DNA from: Granulicella sapmiensis
GTDB taxonomy: Bacteria; Acidobacteriota; Terriglobia; Terriglobales; Acidobacteriaceae
DNA length: 64,000 nt
Direction: 5' to 3'
Assembly (NCBI GenBank): GCA_026225395.1
Contig: JAMFSR010000019.1
Coordinates: forward strand, 62,001 to 126,000
Within the stretch, counting starts at the first letter, position 1. Each line of letters begins with the position of its first letter. The position numbers and the translations under genes are program-made. Shown here piece after piece: positions 17,387-26,122 of this stretch. The notes under the pieces are model-generated. The model ran no database searches. It was not told the DNA's origin and saw only the letters and a list, made by a program, of their open reading frames with translations.

Positions 17387-17992
17387 ATGAGCGGAGATGG
17401 CACACGAATTACGCGGGGCGGAAGACCAAGAAGCGAGCAGTTGCATCAGGCGATTTTGAAGGCGGCTCTTGATCTCGTGCTGGAGGTCGGTTTTCGCGCT
17501 GTCAGTATTGAAGGCATTGCGGCGAAGACAGGTGTGGGCAAGACGACGATCTACCGTCGATGGCCGAACAAGGCGGCTGTCATTATGGAAGCCTTCATTG
17601 CGCAGCTTGGTCCTGCATCGCGCTTTCCTGAAGATGAGCGCGCGGTAGAACGGTTGAGGCTGCAGATGCAAACGACTGCGAAGGCCTTTCGCGGCAGAGT
17701 TGGGGCGTTGGTGAAAGCGCTTCTGGCGGAAGCTCAGTTCGATCCTGAGTTGGCGAAGGCGTTTCGGGAAAACTGGACATTGCCGCGGCGCAAGCTGGTG
17801 TTCGAAGTTCTAGAAGAAGCCACCCAGCAGGGTGGGTTGCGAAAAGACCTGGATATCGAAGCCGCCATTGATGCGTTCTATGCCCCGATCTATTACCGGC
17901 TGCAGATGGGAACCGGGCCGATTTCAGAGGCCTATGTGGATAAGGTCTATGAACAGGCGATGGAAGGTCAGCGGCAACGGGTGAAGCGTTAG
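17387..17992 (+). CDS. TetR/AcrR family regulator
   Basis: 201-residue regulator. The N-terminal HTH is clear (VSIEGIAAKTGVGKTTIYRRW, about residues 37-57), followed by a helical ligand-binding domain. The ATG at 17387 is preceded by GAGG at suitable distance; the TTG at 17375 overlaps that site and is not used here. It is transcribed away from the DUF4126/SDR/hydrolase cluster, with paired palindromes in between, so it most likely represses that cluster and itself. Confidence 0.85.
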   Translation: MSGDGTRITRGGRPRSEQLHQAILKAALDLVLEVGFRAVSIEGIAAKTGVGKTTIYRRWPNKAAVIMEAFIAQLGPASRFPEDERAVERLRLQMQTTAKAFRGRVGALVKALLAEAQFDPELAKAFRENWTLPRRKLVFEVLEEATQQGGLRKDLDIEAAIDAFYAPIYYRLQMGTGPISEAYVDKVYEQAMEGQRQRVKR

Positions 17993-18055
17993 CACTCGCG
18001 CGTCCAATTGGCTGGAAGTTGGTATCCTACGTTCACTACGAAGGAGAGATGTCCG

Positions 18056-19717
18056 ATGAGTTCAAAGTTCGCTGCAGGGAAAGTCCCTGCCTATGCTGTA
18101 TGTCTGCTCGCACTGACGGCTTCGGCCATCGCACAGGATGCGCATACCGCACAGAAAACTACCACGACTACCACCGTTGCGGTTGAGCCGGAGAAGAGCC
18201 CTGCGGCGTTGCCCGCGGACTCTACGACCGAAGGGTCGGTGACAGTTAGCGGTAAGGTGATCGCGTATCGTGCGGTGGCTGGATTGATCACCGTGGGATC
18301 GAGTGATCATCAGGATGCGATGTTTGGGCTGGATGGCAAGCTGCTGCCCGATGCCGGCGTAGACCTGCCGGCGAAGCCGGAAGACCAGCCGGCGACTGCG
18401 CGGATGTTCTACACGGCGTACTTTGCGAAGGGCGAAACGCCGGGCACGCGGCCGATTACGTTTCTGTACAACGGCGGGCCGGGTTCGGCGACGATGTATC
18501 TGCACATGGGCAGCTTTGGGCCCAAGCGCATTGTGACTACCGACACGCAGCACATGGCGGGCGGGCCGTACAAGCTGGTGTCGAACCAGTACAGTTTGCT
18601 CGATGCAAGTGATCTCGTTTTTATCGATGCGCCGGGAACGGGCTTTAGCCGGGTTCTGGGCAAGGATGCGAACAAGGCGTTCTATGGAGTGGACGAAGAT
18701 GGTGCGGCGTTCGATCGCTTCATCCGCCGCTTTCTGACCAAGTACGATCGCTGGACTTCTCCGAAATTCTTGTTTGGGGAGAGCTATGGAACGACGCGTG
18801 ATGCGGTGCTGTCGCTTGATCTGGCGAACAGCGGTGTGGACTTGAACGGCGTTGTCTTTCTGAGCCAGGTGTTGAGCTTCGACGACTCGGCCGATGGCGA
18901 TGACTCCAATCCAGGGACGGAGAACGGGTATTTCCTGGGGTTGCCCAGCTTTGCAGCGACGGCGTGGTATCACCACAAAGTGCCGAACCAGTCTGGGGAT
19001 CTTGAGCCGTTTTTGAAGACCGTGGAGCAGTATGCGTTGGGCGACTATGCGAGCGCGCTGCTGCAGGGAGCGAATCTCGATGCGGGGAAGAAGGCCGAAG
19101 TCGCGGCGAAGCTCGAAAGCTTTACAGGGATCCCAGCAACACTGTGGATCAAGGCCAACCTGCGGCTGACCGGAGGCGAGTTTTCGAAGTACCTTCAGGA
19201 CAACGAAGGCGTCACGACGGGGCGGCTGGATTCACGCTACCAGGGGCCGGCATTCGATCCGCTTTCGCGCGATGCGGACTACGATCCGTTTACGCAGTCG
19301 ATCGGCGCGGCGTATCTGGCGGCGATCAATGCCTATGCGCGGAACGATTTGAAGTTCGGGCAGAACATGACCTACAAGGACAGTGCGCGCGAGCCGGGAT
19401 GGGACTGGAACATGAAGCACAGTGTCCCCGGTGGGGGATGGTCGGGTACCAGCGTGAATGTGGAGGCCGATATCGCAATGGCGATGAAGTCGAACCCGAA
19501 GATGAAGGTGCTGCTGATGGGCGGCTACTTCGACCTGGGAACACTGTACTTCGGGGCGACGTATGAGATGAAGCATCTGCCGATGCCTGCGGCATTGCAG
19601 AACAACATCGCGTACAAGTTTTTCCCGACCGGACACATGGTTTATGTGAACGAAGAAGCGCTGCACGGACTGCATGACCGGACGGCGGAGTTTATCAAGG
19701 AGAACTCGGGGCAGTAG
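18056..19717 (+). CDS. Secreted S10 family serine carboxypeptidase
   Basis: 553-residue exported peptidase. A signal peptide ends ASAIAQ, followed by a Thr-rich linker. S10 blocks are present: TFLYNGGPGSATMY (oxyanion), FGESYGTTRD (nucleophile Ser), and the later LLMGGYFDLGT and FFPTGHMVYVNE that carry the Asp and His. It would trim C-terminal residues from peptides outside the cytoplasm. The ATG at 18056 has AAGGAGAG about 9 nt upstream. It is a single gene ended by a hairpin at 19760. Confidence 0.9.
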   Translation: MSSKFAAGKVPAYAVCLLALTASAIAQDAHTAQKTTTTTTVAVEPEKSPAALPADSTTEGSVTVSGKVIAYRAVAGLITVGSSDHQDAMFGLDGKLLPDAGVDLPAKPEDQPATARMFYTAYFAKGETPGTRPITFLYNGGPGSATMYLHMGSFGPKRIVTTDTQHMAGGPYKLVSNQYSLLDASDLVFIDAPGTGFSRVLGKDANKAFYGVDEDGAAFDRFIRRFLTKYDRWTSPKFLFGESYGTTRDAVLSLDLANSGVDLNGVVFLSQVLSFDDSADGDDSNPGTENGYFLGLPSFAATAWYHHKVPNQSGDLEPFLKTVEQYALGDYASALLQGANLDAGKKAEVAAKLESFTGIPATLWIKANLRLTGGEFSKYLQDNEGVTTGRLDSRYQGPAFDPLSRDADYDPFTQSIGAAYLAAINAYARNDLKFGQNMTYKDSAREPGWDWNMKHSVPGGGWSGTSVNVEADIAMAMKSNPKMKVLLMGGYFDLGTLYFGATYEMKHLPMPAALQNNIAYKFFPTGHMVYVNEEALHGLHDRTAEFIKENSGQ

Positions 19718-19759
19718 AGGTATTGAATAGTTAGTAGTGAATCGTGAATAAAGACGGAG

Positions 19760-19786
19760 GCCGGGCGGTTGCCCGGCTTTTGTTTG
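19760..19786 (+). terminator. Rho-independent terminator after the S10 peptidase
   Basis: Stem GCCGGGC/GCCCGGC with a GGTT loop, then CTTTTGTTT-like tail. It overlaps the start of the 3' side of the convergent TetR gene. Confidence 0.8.
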
Positions 19787-19788
19787 CG

Positions 19789-20394
19789 CTATGGTTCGGT
19801 GAGCCCCAACCGTTGGAGCGCGATGCCGGTGATGTAGGTGGTGTCCTGTTGCGGGGTGTTGGGGTTCAGGTTGTCGAGGCGGCGCTCGTTGCAGCCGCGG
19901 ATCATGTCGAGGATAGCCCAGGCGAGGGCGTCGAAGGGTTGCGGCTGGATCTCGCCGGCCTGGACGGCTTCTTCGAAGATGGCGACGAAGCTGTCGTGGC
20001 CGGCGCGGAGGGTTTCGTGGGTTTGGCGGCGGTGCTTTTGTTCGCGGCCAACGGTGATGATCAGGCGGTAGAGGTTCTTCTGGTCCGTCCAGAACTCGAG
20101 GCGGGCAGCGACGATCAGGGAGAGCTTCTGGCGCAGGCCGTGGGCGGCGGCGAGGCGTTCGGCGATGAGGGCGTGGAGCTCGTGGATGGCCTGGCGGAGG
20201 GCGGTGGAGTAGATGTCTTCCTTGGAGCGGAAGTAGAGGTACAGTGTGCCTTTGGCGATCTTCGCGGCGGCGGCGACGTCGTCGACGGAAGTGTCGGCGA
20301 AACCCTTCTTTCCAAAGACCTTGATGGCGGCGGCGAGGATTTCGCGGCGGCGCAGGTCGGTGAGGGCTTGCTTACGAGTTTGGGTGGTGGCCAC
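19789..20394 (-). CDS. TetR/AcrR family regulator of the adjacent MFS pump
   Basis: About 201 residues from the GTG at 20394. HTH: TSVDDVAAAAKIAKGTLYLYF; the rest is helical. The start is uncertain: GTG codons at 20403 and 20394 are both possible and neither has a strong ribosome site; the frame is open further upstream but that part is Pro/Ser-rich and not family-like. It is divergent from the DHA2 transporter, with two identical-type operators between them (20535-20568), so it probably represses the pump. Confidence 0.8.
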   Translation of the reverse strand: MATTQTRKQALTDLRRREILAAAIKVFGKKGFADTSVDDVAAAAKIAKGTLYLYFRSKEDIYSTALRQAIHELHALIAERLAAAHGLRQKLSLIVAARLEFWTDQKNLYRLIITVGREQKHRRQTHETLRAGHDSFVAIFEEAVQAGEIQPQPFDALAWAILDMIRGCNERRLDNLNPNTPQQDTTYITGIALQRLGLTEP

Positions 20395-20534
20395 GGAATC
20401 CACGCTAGCACATGGGGTTGGCGGCTTGCGGGAGGGGAGAAGGCTTTGACGCAGAGCCTGGGGGAGGGAGCTGAGTTTCGCAGGGGGTGCGTGCAAGGGT
20501 AATGGTGAATCCTGGGGCGCGAAAGCTGCTCTAA

Positions 20535-20548
20535 TGACTGCGGAGTCA
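20535..20548. promoter_or_regulatory. TetR operator A (TGACT-N4-AGTCA)
   Basis: Perfect palindrome TGACTGCGGAGTCA in the divergent TetR/MFS gap. Confidence 0.75.
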
Positions 20549-20553
20549 TTTTT

Positions 20554-22242
20554 GTGACTGTTGAGTCAGTATTAGATCGGGCAGAAGAATCGCTGGCGCC
20601 CAGTGCGCCGGAGTTCGAGCCCGGGCAGCCGCTGGAGCCAACGCCTGCACCGCGACGGGAGTTGGAAGTGCTGGAAGTGCCGCGGGTGTTCAATCCGTGG
20701 ATTATCGCGCTGGTCGTCACGATGGGCACATTCATGGAGGTGTTGGACACCTCGATTGCGAACGTGGCGCTGCCGCATATTGCGGGAAGTTTGTCGGCTT
20801 CGCAGGATGAGAGTACGTGGGTGCTGACGAGTTATCTAGTTGCCAACGCGATCATCCTGCCGATTAGCGGCTGGATTTCCAGCGTGATGGGGCGGAAGAA
20901 TTTTTACCTGGTTTCGGTGGTGATGTTTACAGTGTTTTCGGCCTGCTGCGGGCTGGCGCCGACGCTGGCGATGCTGGTCGTGTTTCGCGTGCTGCAGGGG
21001 TTGGCGGGCGGTGGATTGCAGCCTTCGGTGCAGGCGATCCTGGCGGATGCGTTCCCGGGGGAGAAGCGTGGCATGGCGATGGCGGTGTATACCGTCGCGA
21101 TTTTGTGCGCGCCGGTGCTGGGGCCGACGCTGGGCGGATGGATCACGGACAACTACTCCTGGAGGTGGATTTTTTATATCAACATCCCGGTGGGTATTCT
21201 GTGTGCGTTCTTTACGCGGATGGTGCTGGTCGATCCGGTGGCGCTTACGGCGAAGCGGTTGGCAGCGAAGGGTAAGAAGCTGGTGGTCGACGGCATGGGG
21301 TTGGGGCTGATTGCAATTGGGCTGGCGGCGCTGGAGATCGTGCTCGATCGCGGGCAGGAGCTGGATTGGTTTGGGTCGAGCTTTATCGCATGGAGCGCGG
21401 CGATTGCGGTGTTTGCGATTGTGGGCGCGATTGCGTGGGAGCTGCATGTGAAGAACCCGGTGGTGAACCTTCGGCTGCTTAAGGAACGTAACTTTGCGAT
21501 CTGCTGCGCGATCATTCTGGGGCTGTATACGGCGCTGTACGCATGCACGTTCTTGCTGCCGCAGTTTATGCAGGAGTTGATGGGGTATAGCGCGACCGTT
21601 GCGGGGCTGGCGGTGTCTCCAGCAGGACTGGTGACGATGATCGAGGTGCCGATTGTGGGGTGGGCGCTGAGCAAAGGACTCGATGCACGGCGGCTGATCT
21701 TTGTGGGCCTTGTAACGATTACGGTGGCGACATGGTGGATGTCGCTGGGTAACCTGCAGATGGGCGAGCCGAACTTTGTATGGCCGCGCGTGCTGCAGAT
21801 CATGGGTCTCGGCATGACGACCGTGCCATTGAGCACAATCATGTTCCGGTTTCTGCCGGCGGACCAGAGCAGCAATGCGGCGGGTATTTATGCACTGGTG
21901 CGGAATGAAGGTGGGAGCATTGGGATTGCGCTGTCGTCGACGTTTTTGCAGCGCGCGGCGCAGACGCACCAGACCTACCTGGCGGCGAACCTGACGCAGA
22001 GCGATGGGATGGCGGTGAAGGCGAGCCATGTGATGGGCAGCGTTGTGGGTGGGGCGGCGTCCGATAAGGCGTATGCGGGGTTGGCATTGCTGTACGCGCG
22101 GGTGCAGGAGCAGGCGTCGCTGCTGGCGTACATGGATCAGTACCGGATGTTCGCGTATCTGCTGCTTTGCCTGCTTCCGCTGGTGTTCTTTTTGAAGCGG
22201 CCGCCGAAGGTGGTGGGGAAGATTGAGCTGGATGCGCATTAA
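20554..22242 (+). CDS. DHA2 family (EmrB/QacA-type) MFS drug efflux transporter
   Basis: Up to 562 residues with about 14 membrane segments. Family motifs include VLDTSIANVALPHIAGSLS in TM1, the GRK loop after TM2, and VLGPTLGGWITDNYSWRWIF (motif C region). It should export drugs or other hydrophobic compounds by proton antiport. The start is doubtful: GTG 20554 lies inside operator B and lacks a ribosome site, whereas GTG 20668 (preceded by GGGAGTTGGAA) would give a shorter N-terminus that still contains all membrane segments. It is controlled by the divergent TetR protein. Confidence 0.88.
   Translation: MTVESVLDRAEESLAPSAPEFEPGQPLEPTPAPRRELEVLEVPRVFNPWIIALVVTMGTFMEVLDTSIANVALPHIAGSLSASQDESTWVLTSYLVANAIILPISGWISSVMGRKNFYLVSVVMFTVFSACCGLAPTLAMLVVFRVLQGLAGGGLQPSVQAILADAFPGEKRGMAMAVYTVAILCAPVLGPTLGGWITDNYSWRWIFYINIPVGILCAFFTRMVLVDPVALTAKRLAAKGKKLVVDGMGLGLIAIGLAALEIVLDRGQELDWFGSSFIAWSAAIAVFAIVGAIAWELHVKNPVVNLRLLKERNFAICCAIILGLYTALYACTFLLPQFMQELMGYSATVAGLAVSPAGLVTMIEVPIVGWALSKGLDARRLIFVGLVTITVATWWMSLGNLQMGEPNFVWPRVLQIMGLGMTTVPLSTIMFRFLPADQSSNAAGIYALVRNEGGSIGIALSSTFLQRAAQTHQTYLAANLTQSDGMAVKASHVMGSVVGGAASDKAYAGLALLYARVQEQASLLAYMDQYRMFAYLLLCLLPLVFFLKRPPKVVGKIELDAH
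20555..20568. promoter_or_regulatory. TetR operator B (TGACT-N4-AGTCA)
   Basis: Perfect palindrome TGACTGTTGAGTCA, 20 bp (about two helical turns) after operator A, so two dimers would sit on the same face of the DNA. It overlaps the first possible start codon of the transporter. Confidence 0.75.
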
Positions 22243-22260
22243 GGGCAGAGAACACTCAAT

Positions 22261-22279
22261 AGGGAACAGGTAACAGAGG
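22261..22279. repeat. GGGAACAG/TAACAG repeat, copy 1
   Basis: AGGGAACAGGTAACAGAGG just after the MFS gene. Related copies lie at 22931, 35403 and 38556. Confidence 0.5.
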
Positions 22280-22313
22280 GTCGCCACGAGGTAATGGCGG
22301 CTCTTTGGTTTTG
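22278..22313 (+). terminator. Terminator after the MFS transporter
   Basis: GGGTCGCCA/TGGCGGCTC stem with two G-U pairs and an 8-nt loop, followed by TTTGGTTTTG. Confidence 0.6.
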
Positions 22314-22386
22314 GGGTCCAGAAATAAATTTGGGTTTTGATGAACGGTTTTCGTGTGGCCACGGTCTTGGTATGTGAAGGGCCGAG

Positions 22387-22962
22387 ATGCTGGGACGAAA
22401 AACGGTGGTTCTGGATGGGTCGGATGGCGAGGCAGGCGCGCGAGAAGCGGCGTTTGCGCGGATTGTGGAAGAGCATGCGCGGTTTCTGTATCGCGTGGCG
22501 CATAGTTTGCTGCGCCATCCGCAGGACGCGGAGGATGCGGTGCAGGACGCGCTGCTGAAGCTGTATCGCGGGGAGAGCTGGCGCGGGATGCTGGATGAGC
22601 GGGCGTTTCTGGCACGGGTGGTTTGGCGGGCGGCACTGGATCGTCGGAAGGCACGGGTGGTCGGCGTTGCGGAAGCTGGCGCGGAGCTGCGTGTGCAGGA
22701 TGCGCGGGCCACGCCCGAGTGGGCTGCTGCGGAGACCGATGAGCGGGAGCTGCTGCGGGAGTTGATCGAGGCGCTTCCAGGCGAACTGCGTGAGCCGCTA
22801 CTGCTTTCGGCCATTGAGGAGATGAGTTCGCGGGAGGTTGGTTTGGTGATGGGGATTCCCGAAGGCACCGTGAGGACGCGGTTGATGCGGGCCAGGGCGG
22901 AGCTGAAGCGGGCGTTTGAAGAGAGACAGCGAACAGGGAACAGAAAACAGGTAACAGCGTAG
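22387..22962 (+). CDS. ECF-type RNA polymerase sigma factor
   Basis: 191-residue sigma factor with only regions 2 and 4. Region 2: FLYRVAHSLLRHPQDAEDAVQDALLKLY; region 4: LPGELREPLLLSAIEEMSSREV with the HTH GIPEGTVRTRLMRARAELK. The last 12 residues (RQRTGNRKQVTA) are encoded by a copy of the GGGAACAG/TAACAG repeat, so the natural C-terminus has been extended or replaced. It is followed after 17 nt by a TonB-type protein whose N-terminus faces the cytoplasm, which may act with it. Confidence 0.85.
   Translation: MLGRKTVVLDGSDGEAGAREAAFARIVEEHARFLYRVAHSLLRHPQDAEDAVQDALLKLYRGESWRGMLDERAFLARVVWRAALDRRKARVVGVAEAGAELRVQDARATPEWAAAETDERELLRELIEALPGELREPLLLSAIEEMSSREVGLVMGIPEGTVRTRLMRARAELKRAFEERQRTGNRKQVTA
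22931..22957. repeat. GGGAACAG/TAACAG repeat, copy 2 (coding)
   Basis: GAACAGGGAACAGAAAACAG then GTAACAG, read as the C-terminus of the sigma factor. Confidence 0.5.
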
Positions 22963-22979
22963 GCCAGCGGAGGTTTGTG

Positions 22980-23921
22980 ATGAGCGATGTGTTGATGATG
23001 GACGGGTTTGGAAGCTTCGAAGGATTGTTGGCCGGGTTGTTGCGGGAGCGTGCGGAAGTTGAGGCACCGCGTGGGTTGGAGCAGCGGTTGCTGGCACGGC
23101 TGGCACAGGAGGAGGCGCAGACTGCGGCAGTGGTGAGTCCGTTTGCGTTCGCGGAGAGTGTGAAGACGCCGCGAAATGCGGGCTCTATGTGGGGGGCGGT
23201 TGTGGCGCATGTCATTGTGCTGGCGGTGGTGCTGGCTTTGGCGTCGGAGAGGACGGCTCCTTATAAGCGGGTGCTGGTGCCGGTGGCGACGGTGGAGCTG
23301 ACGCCTCCGCCCCAGTTGGCGCCACAGCCGAAGCTCGCAGGTGGGGGCGGAGGTCAGCCGGATCATGCACCGGTGACGGCGCGGCATCTGCCGAAGTTTT
23401 CAACCGAGCAGCTGCTGCCACCGAAGGCTCCGCCGGCGATCGATCCGAAGCTGGCGGTTGAGCCGACGGTGATCGCGCAGGATCTAAAGATGGCGGATAA
23501 CAAGATGCCGGATCTGGGTTCGCCGAGCTCTACCCTGAAGGGTTTTTCGATGGGTAATGGAACGGGCGGAGGGATTGGCAGCGGGAACGGCAATGGGATT
23601 GGGCCGGGGTCGGGTGGAAATGGCGGCGATGGCGTGATGGAGGTGGGCGGCGGGGTCTCGGCGCCGAAGGTGATTTATCAGGTCGATCCGGAGTTCTCCG
23701 AGGAGGCGCGGAAGGCAAAGTTCTCAGGCGATGTCTATGTTTCGGTGATCGTGGATGAACAGGGCCGGCCGACGCATGTACATGTGGAGCGAGGGGTTGG
23801 CATGGGTCTGGATGAGAAGGCTGTTGAAGCGGTGAAGCAGTACAAGTTCAAGCCGGCGATGTTGAAGGGAAAGCCAGTGAAGGTCGCCGTGGATGTGAAT
23901 GTGGTGTTCAACATCTACTGA
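22980..23921 (+). CDS. TonB-like energy transducer with long cytoplasmic N-terminus
   Basis: 313 residues. A charged cytoplasmic segment (about residues 1-65, with REEAE-type helices) precedes one membrane helix (AVVAHVIVLAVVLALA). The periplasmic part is Pro/Gly-rich, with a long Gly-Asn tract (about residues 185-215), and ends in a TonB C-terminal domain (PEFSEEARKAKFSGDVYVSV, VEAVKQYKFKPAMLKGKPV, ending NVVFNIY). It would pass proton-motive energy to outer-membrane receptors. The ATG at 22980 has CGGAGG upstream. The linkage to the ECF sigma gene suggests signalling as well as transport. Confidence 0.82.
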   Translation: MSDVLMMDGFGSFEGLLAGLLRERAEVEAPRGLEQRLLARLAQEEAQTAAVVSPFAFAESVKTPRNAGSMWGAVVAHVIVLAVVLALASERTAPYKRVLVPVATVELTPPPQLAPQPKLAGGGGGQPDHAPVTARHLPKFSTEQLLPPKAPPAIDPKLAVEPTVIAQDLKMADNKMPDLGSPSSTLKGFSMGNGTGGGIGSGNGNGIGPGSGGNGGDGVMEVGGGVSAPKVIYQVDPEFSEEARKAKFSGDVYVSVIVDEQGRPTHVHVERGVGMGLDEKAVEAVKQYKFKPAMLKGKPVKVAVDVNVVFNIY

Positions 23922-23982
23922 TTGCGGAGACTCCGGCGCGATAGAGTAGCGTTACGCGTCCAATCGGCGCGCCGGAGAGTGG

Positions 23983-26115
23983 ATGCGCGGACGTGGGTTG
24001 GGCTTGGGAGTTTTGGCGGTTGGGGTGGTCTTGGTGGTCGGGTTGCACCTGGCTGCGCAACAGGGTGTGGCCGCAACGGCTCCCGCTACGGACAAGTATG
24101 CGTGGCTGGAGGATGTTTCGGGCGACCGCTCGATGGCATGGGTGAAGGCCGAGAACGCTCGTTCGGCGAAGGTGCTGGAAACAGACCCGCGCTACGCGGA
24201 GTATCTGAGCGAGGCGACGAAGATTGCGGAAGACCCTCGGCGGCTGGCAACGCCGGACCTCGAAGGCGACGACGTTTACAACTTCTGGCAGGATGCGGAG
24301 CATGTGCGTGGCATCCTGCGCAAGACCTCGATTGCGGGCTACATGACAGCCGATCCGAAGTGGCATACGGTGCTGGACTACGACGCGTTGGCGGCGAAGG
24401 ACAATGTGAAGTGGGTGCGGGAAGGTATGGACTGCCTCTATCCCGAGGACATGGACTGCATGGCGAAGCTCTCCGCGGGTGGCGAAGATGCGGAAACCGA
24501 CCGCGAGTTTGATTTGAAGGCCGGTACGTTTGTGGAAGGTGGCTTTGTGCTGCCGCACAGCAAGCAGGATGTGGCGTGGGTCGATAAGAACACGCTGCTG
24601 GTCGGTCGCGACTGGGGCGCAGGGACGATGACGAAGTCCGGCTATCCGTTTGTGGTGAAGGAGTGGAAGCGTGGCACGCCGCTGGATTCTGCCAAAGAGG
24701 TTTTCCGTGGTCAGGATTCGGACATCAGCGCGGGCGCCTACACACTGAACGACGCTCAGGGACACTCGCTTACCGTGTTCTACCGCGGCGTGACGACTTT
24801 TGAGAGTGAAGAGTTCATTTCGACGCCCGGCGGGATGAAGCAGTTGGGGATTCCGAAGAAGACCGAAGGCGCGTTTCTGTTGGACGGCCGCGTGATCTTT
24901 ACGATCAACGAAGACTGGACACCCGCCGGGTTGTCGAAGACGTTCAAGCAGGGCTCGCTGGTGGAAGTAAAGCTGGCGAATGTCTTGAAAGACCCGGAGC
25001 ACCTGAAACCGCGCGTGGTGTTTGAGCCAACAGCGCAGGAGTTCCTGGCCAAGGTGGCCACAACGAAGACGCGGCTGCTCGTGACAACACTGGACCATGT
25101 GCAGGGCCGGGCGTATGTATACACGCCGAGCGCTGAAGGATGGACGCGCAAGCCGCTGCCGGTGCCGGAAAACGTGTCCGTCGATCTGGTTTCGACTAAC
25201 AATCTGGACGACCGCTTTGTGCTTTCGATCACGGGCTTCCTAACTCCGTCGTCTCTGTGGCTTGGCGACGCAGCGAAGGCGACGATGACGCTGGCGAAGA
25301 CGCAGCCGGCGCAGTTCGACGCGTCGCACGATGTGGTGGAGCAGAGGGAGGCGACGTCGAAGGATGGCACCAAGGTGCCGTATTTTGTTGTGCATCGCAA
25401 GGACCTGAAGTACGACGGAACAAATGCGACTCTGCTGAATGCATATGGCGGGTTTCAGGTTTCGGAGACGCCGAGCTATTCGGGCAACATCGGCAAGCTA
25501 TGGCTGGAGCATGGCGGGGTGTATGTGCTGGCGAACATCCGCGGTGGTGGCGAGTTTGGCCCGGCGTGGCATGAGGCCGGGCTGAAGACGCACCGGCAGC
25601 AGATCTATGACGACTTTGCGGCAGTCGGTGAAGATCTGATTGCAAGAAAGATTACGTCGCCGTCGCATCTCGGGATCATGGGCGGATCGAACGGTGGGCT
25701 GCTGATGGGTGTGGAGATGACGCAGCATCCGGAGCTTTGGAAGGCGGTGGTGATCCAGGTACCGCTGCTGGACATGCTTGGCTATGAGCACATTGCTGCC
25801 GGTGCGAGCTGGGTGGGCGAGTATGGCTCGGTGAGCGTACCTGCCGAACGGGCGTTTCTTGCGTCTATCTCTCCGTATGAGCAGTTGAAGCCGGGAGTGA
25901 AGTATCCGGAACCGCTGATCTTTACAACGACCAAGGACGATCGCGTAGGGCCACAACATGCGCGCAAGTTTGCAGCGAAGATGGAAGAGTTTGGCGATCC
26001 GTTTTTCTATGACGAGATTATTGAAGGCGGACATGCGGCAGGTGCTGACTTGAAGGAGAAGGCGAAGACCTGGGCGACGACGTATGTGTATCTTTCACGG
26101 AAGCTGATGGATTGA
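23983..26115 (+). CDS. Exported prolyl oligopeptidase family serine peptidase (S9A)
   Basis: 710-residue peptidase with a signal peptide (about residues 1-27, ending HLAAQ). A beta-propeller region (about 80-400) precedes the catalytic alpha/beta hydrolase domain. The triad is visible: S569 in GGSNGG, Asp in TKDDRVGP (652/653) and H684 in GGHAAG. YGGFQVSETPSYSG and ANIRGGGEFGPAWHEAG are typical S9A stretches. It cleaves short peptides, often after proline. It is followed after 7 nt by the TIGR03435 protein, probably in the same transcript. Confidence 0.9.
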   Translation: MRGRGLGLGVLAVGVVLVVGLHLAAQQGVAATAPATDKYAWLEDVSGDRSMAWVKAENARSAKVLETDPRYAEYLSEATKIAEDPRRLATPDLEGDDVYNFWQDAEHVRGILRKTSIAGYMTADPKWHTVLDYDALAAKDNVKWVREGMDCLYPEDMDCMAKLSAGGEDAETDREFDLKAGTFVEGGFVLPHSKQDVAWVDKNTLLVGRDWGAGTMTKSGYPFVVKEWKRGTPLDSAKEVFRGQDSDISAGAYTLNDAQGHSLTVFYRGVTTFESEEFISTPGGMKQLGIPKKTEGAFLLDGRVIFTINEDWTPAGLSKTFKQGSLVEVKLANVLKDPEHLKPRVVFEPTAQEFLAKVATTKTRLLVTTLDHVQGRAYVYTPSAEGWTRKPLPVPENVSVDLVSTNNLDDRFVLSITGFLTPSSLWLGDAAKATMTLAKTQPAQFDASHDVVEQREATSKDGTKVPYFVVHRKDLKYDGTNATLLNAYGGFQVSETPSYSGNIGKLWLEHGGVYVLANIRGGGEFGPAWHEAGLKTHRQQIYDDFAAVGEDLIARKITSPSHLGIMGGSNGGLLMGVEMTQHPELWKAVVIQVPLLDMLGYEHIAAGASWVGEYGSVSVPAERAFLASISPYEQLKPGVKYPEPLIFTTTKDDRVGPQHARKFAAKMEEFGDPFFYDEIIEGGHAAGADLKEKAKTWATTYVYLSRKLMD

Positions 26116-26122
26116 GGTGAGG

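Noticed and set aside
22261-22279. CRISPR array made of GGGAACAG-type repeats
   Set aside because: Units are only 7-8 nt, lack spacers and palindromic ends, occur as isolated short runs, and no cas gene is present.
20836-22518. Long minus-strand open frame (560 codons) opposite the MFS gene
   Set aside because: Arg/His/Gln-rich composition without domains is the usual mirror of a GC-rich gene; the plus-strand frame encodes a clear DHA2 transporter.
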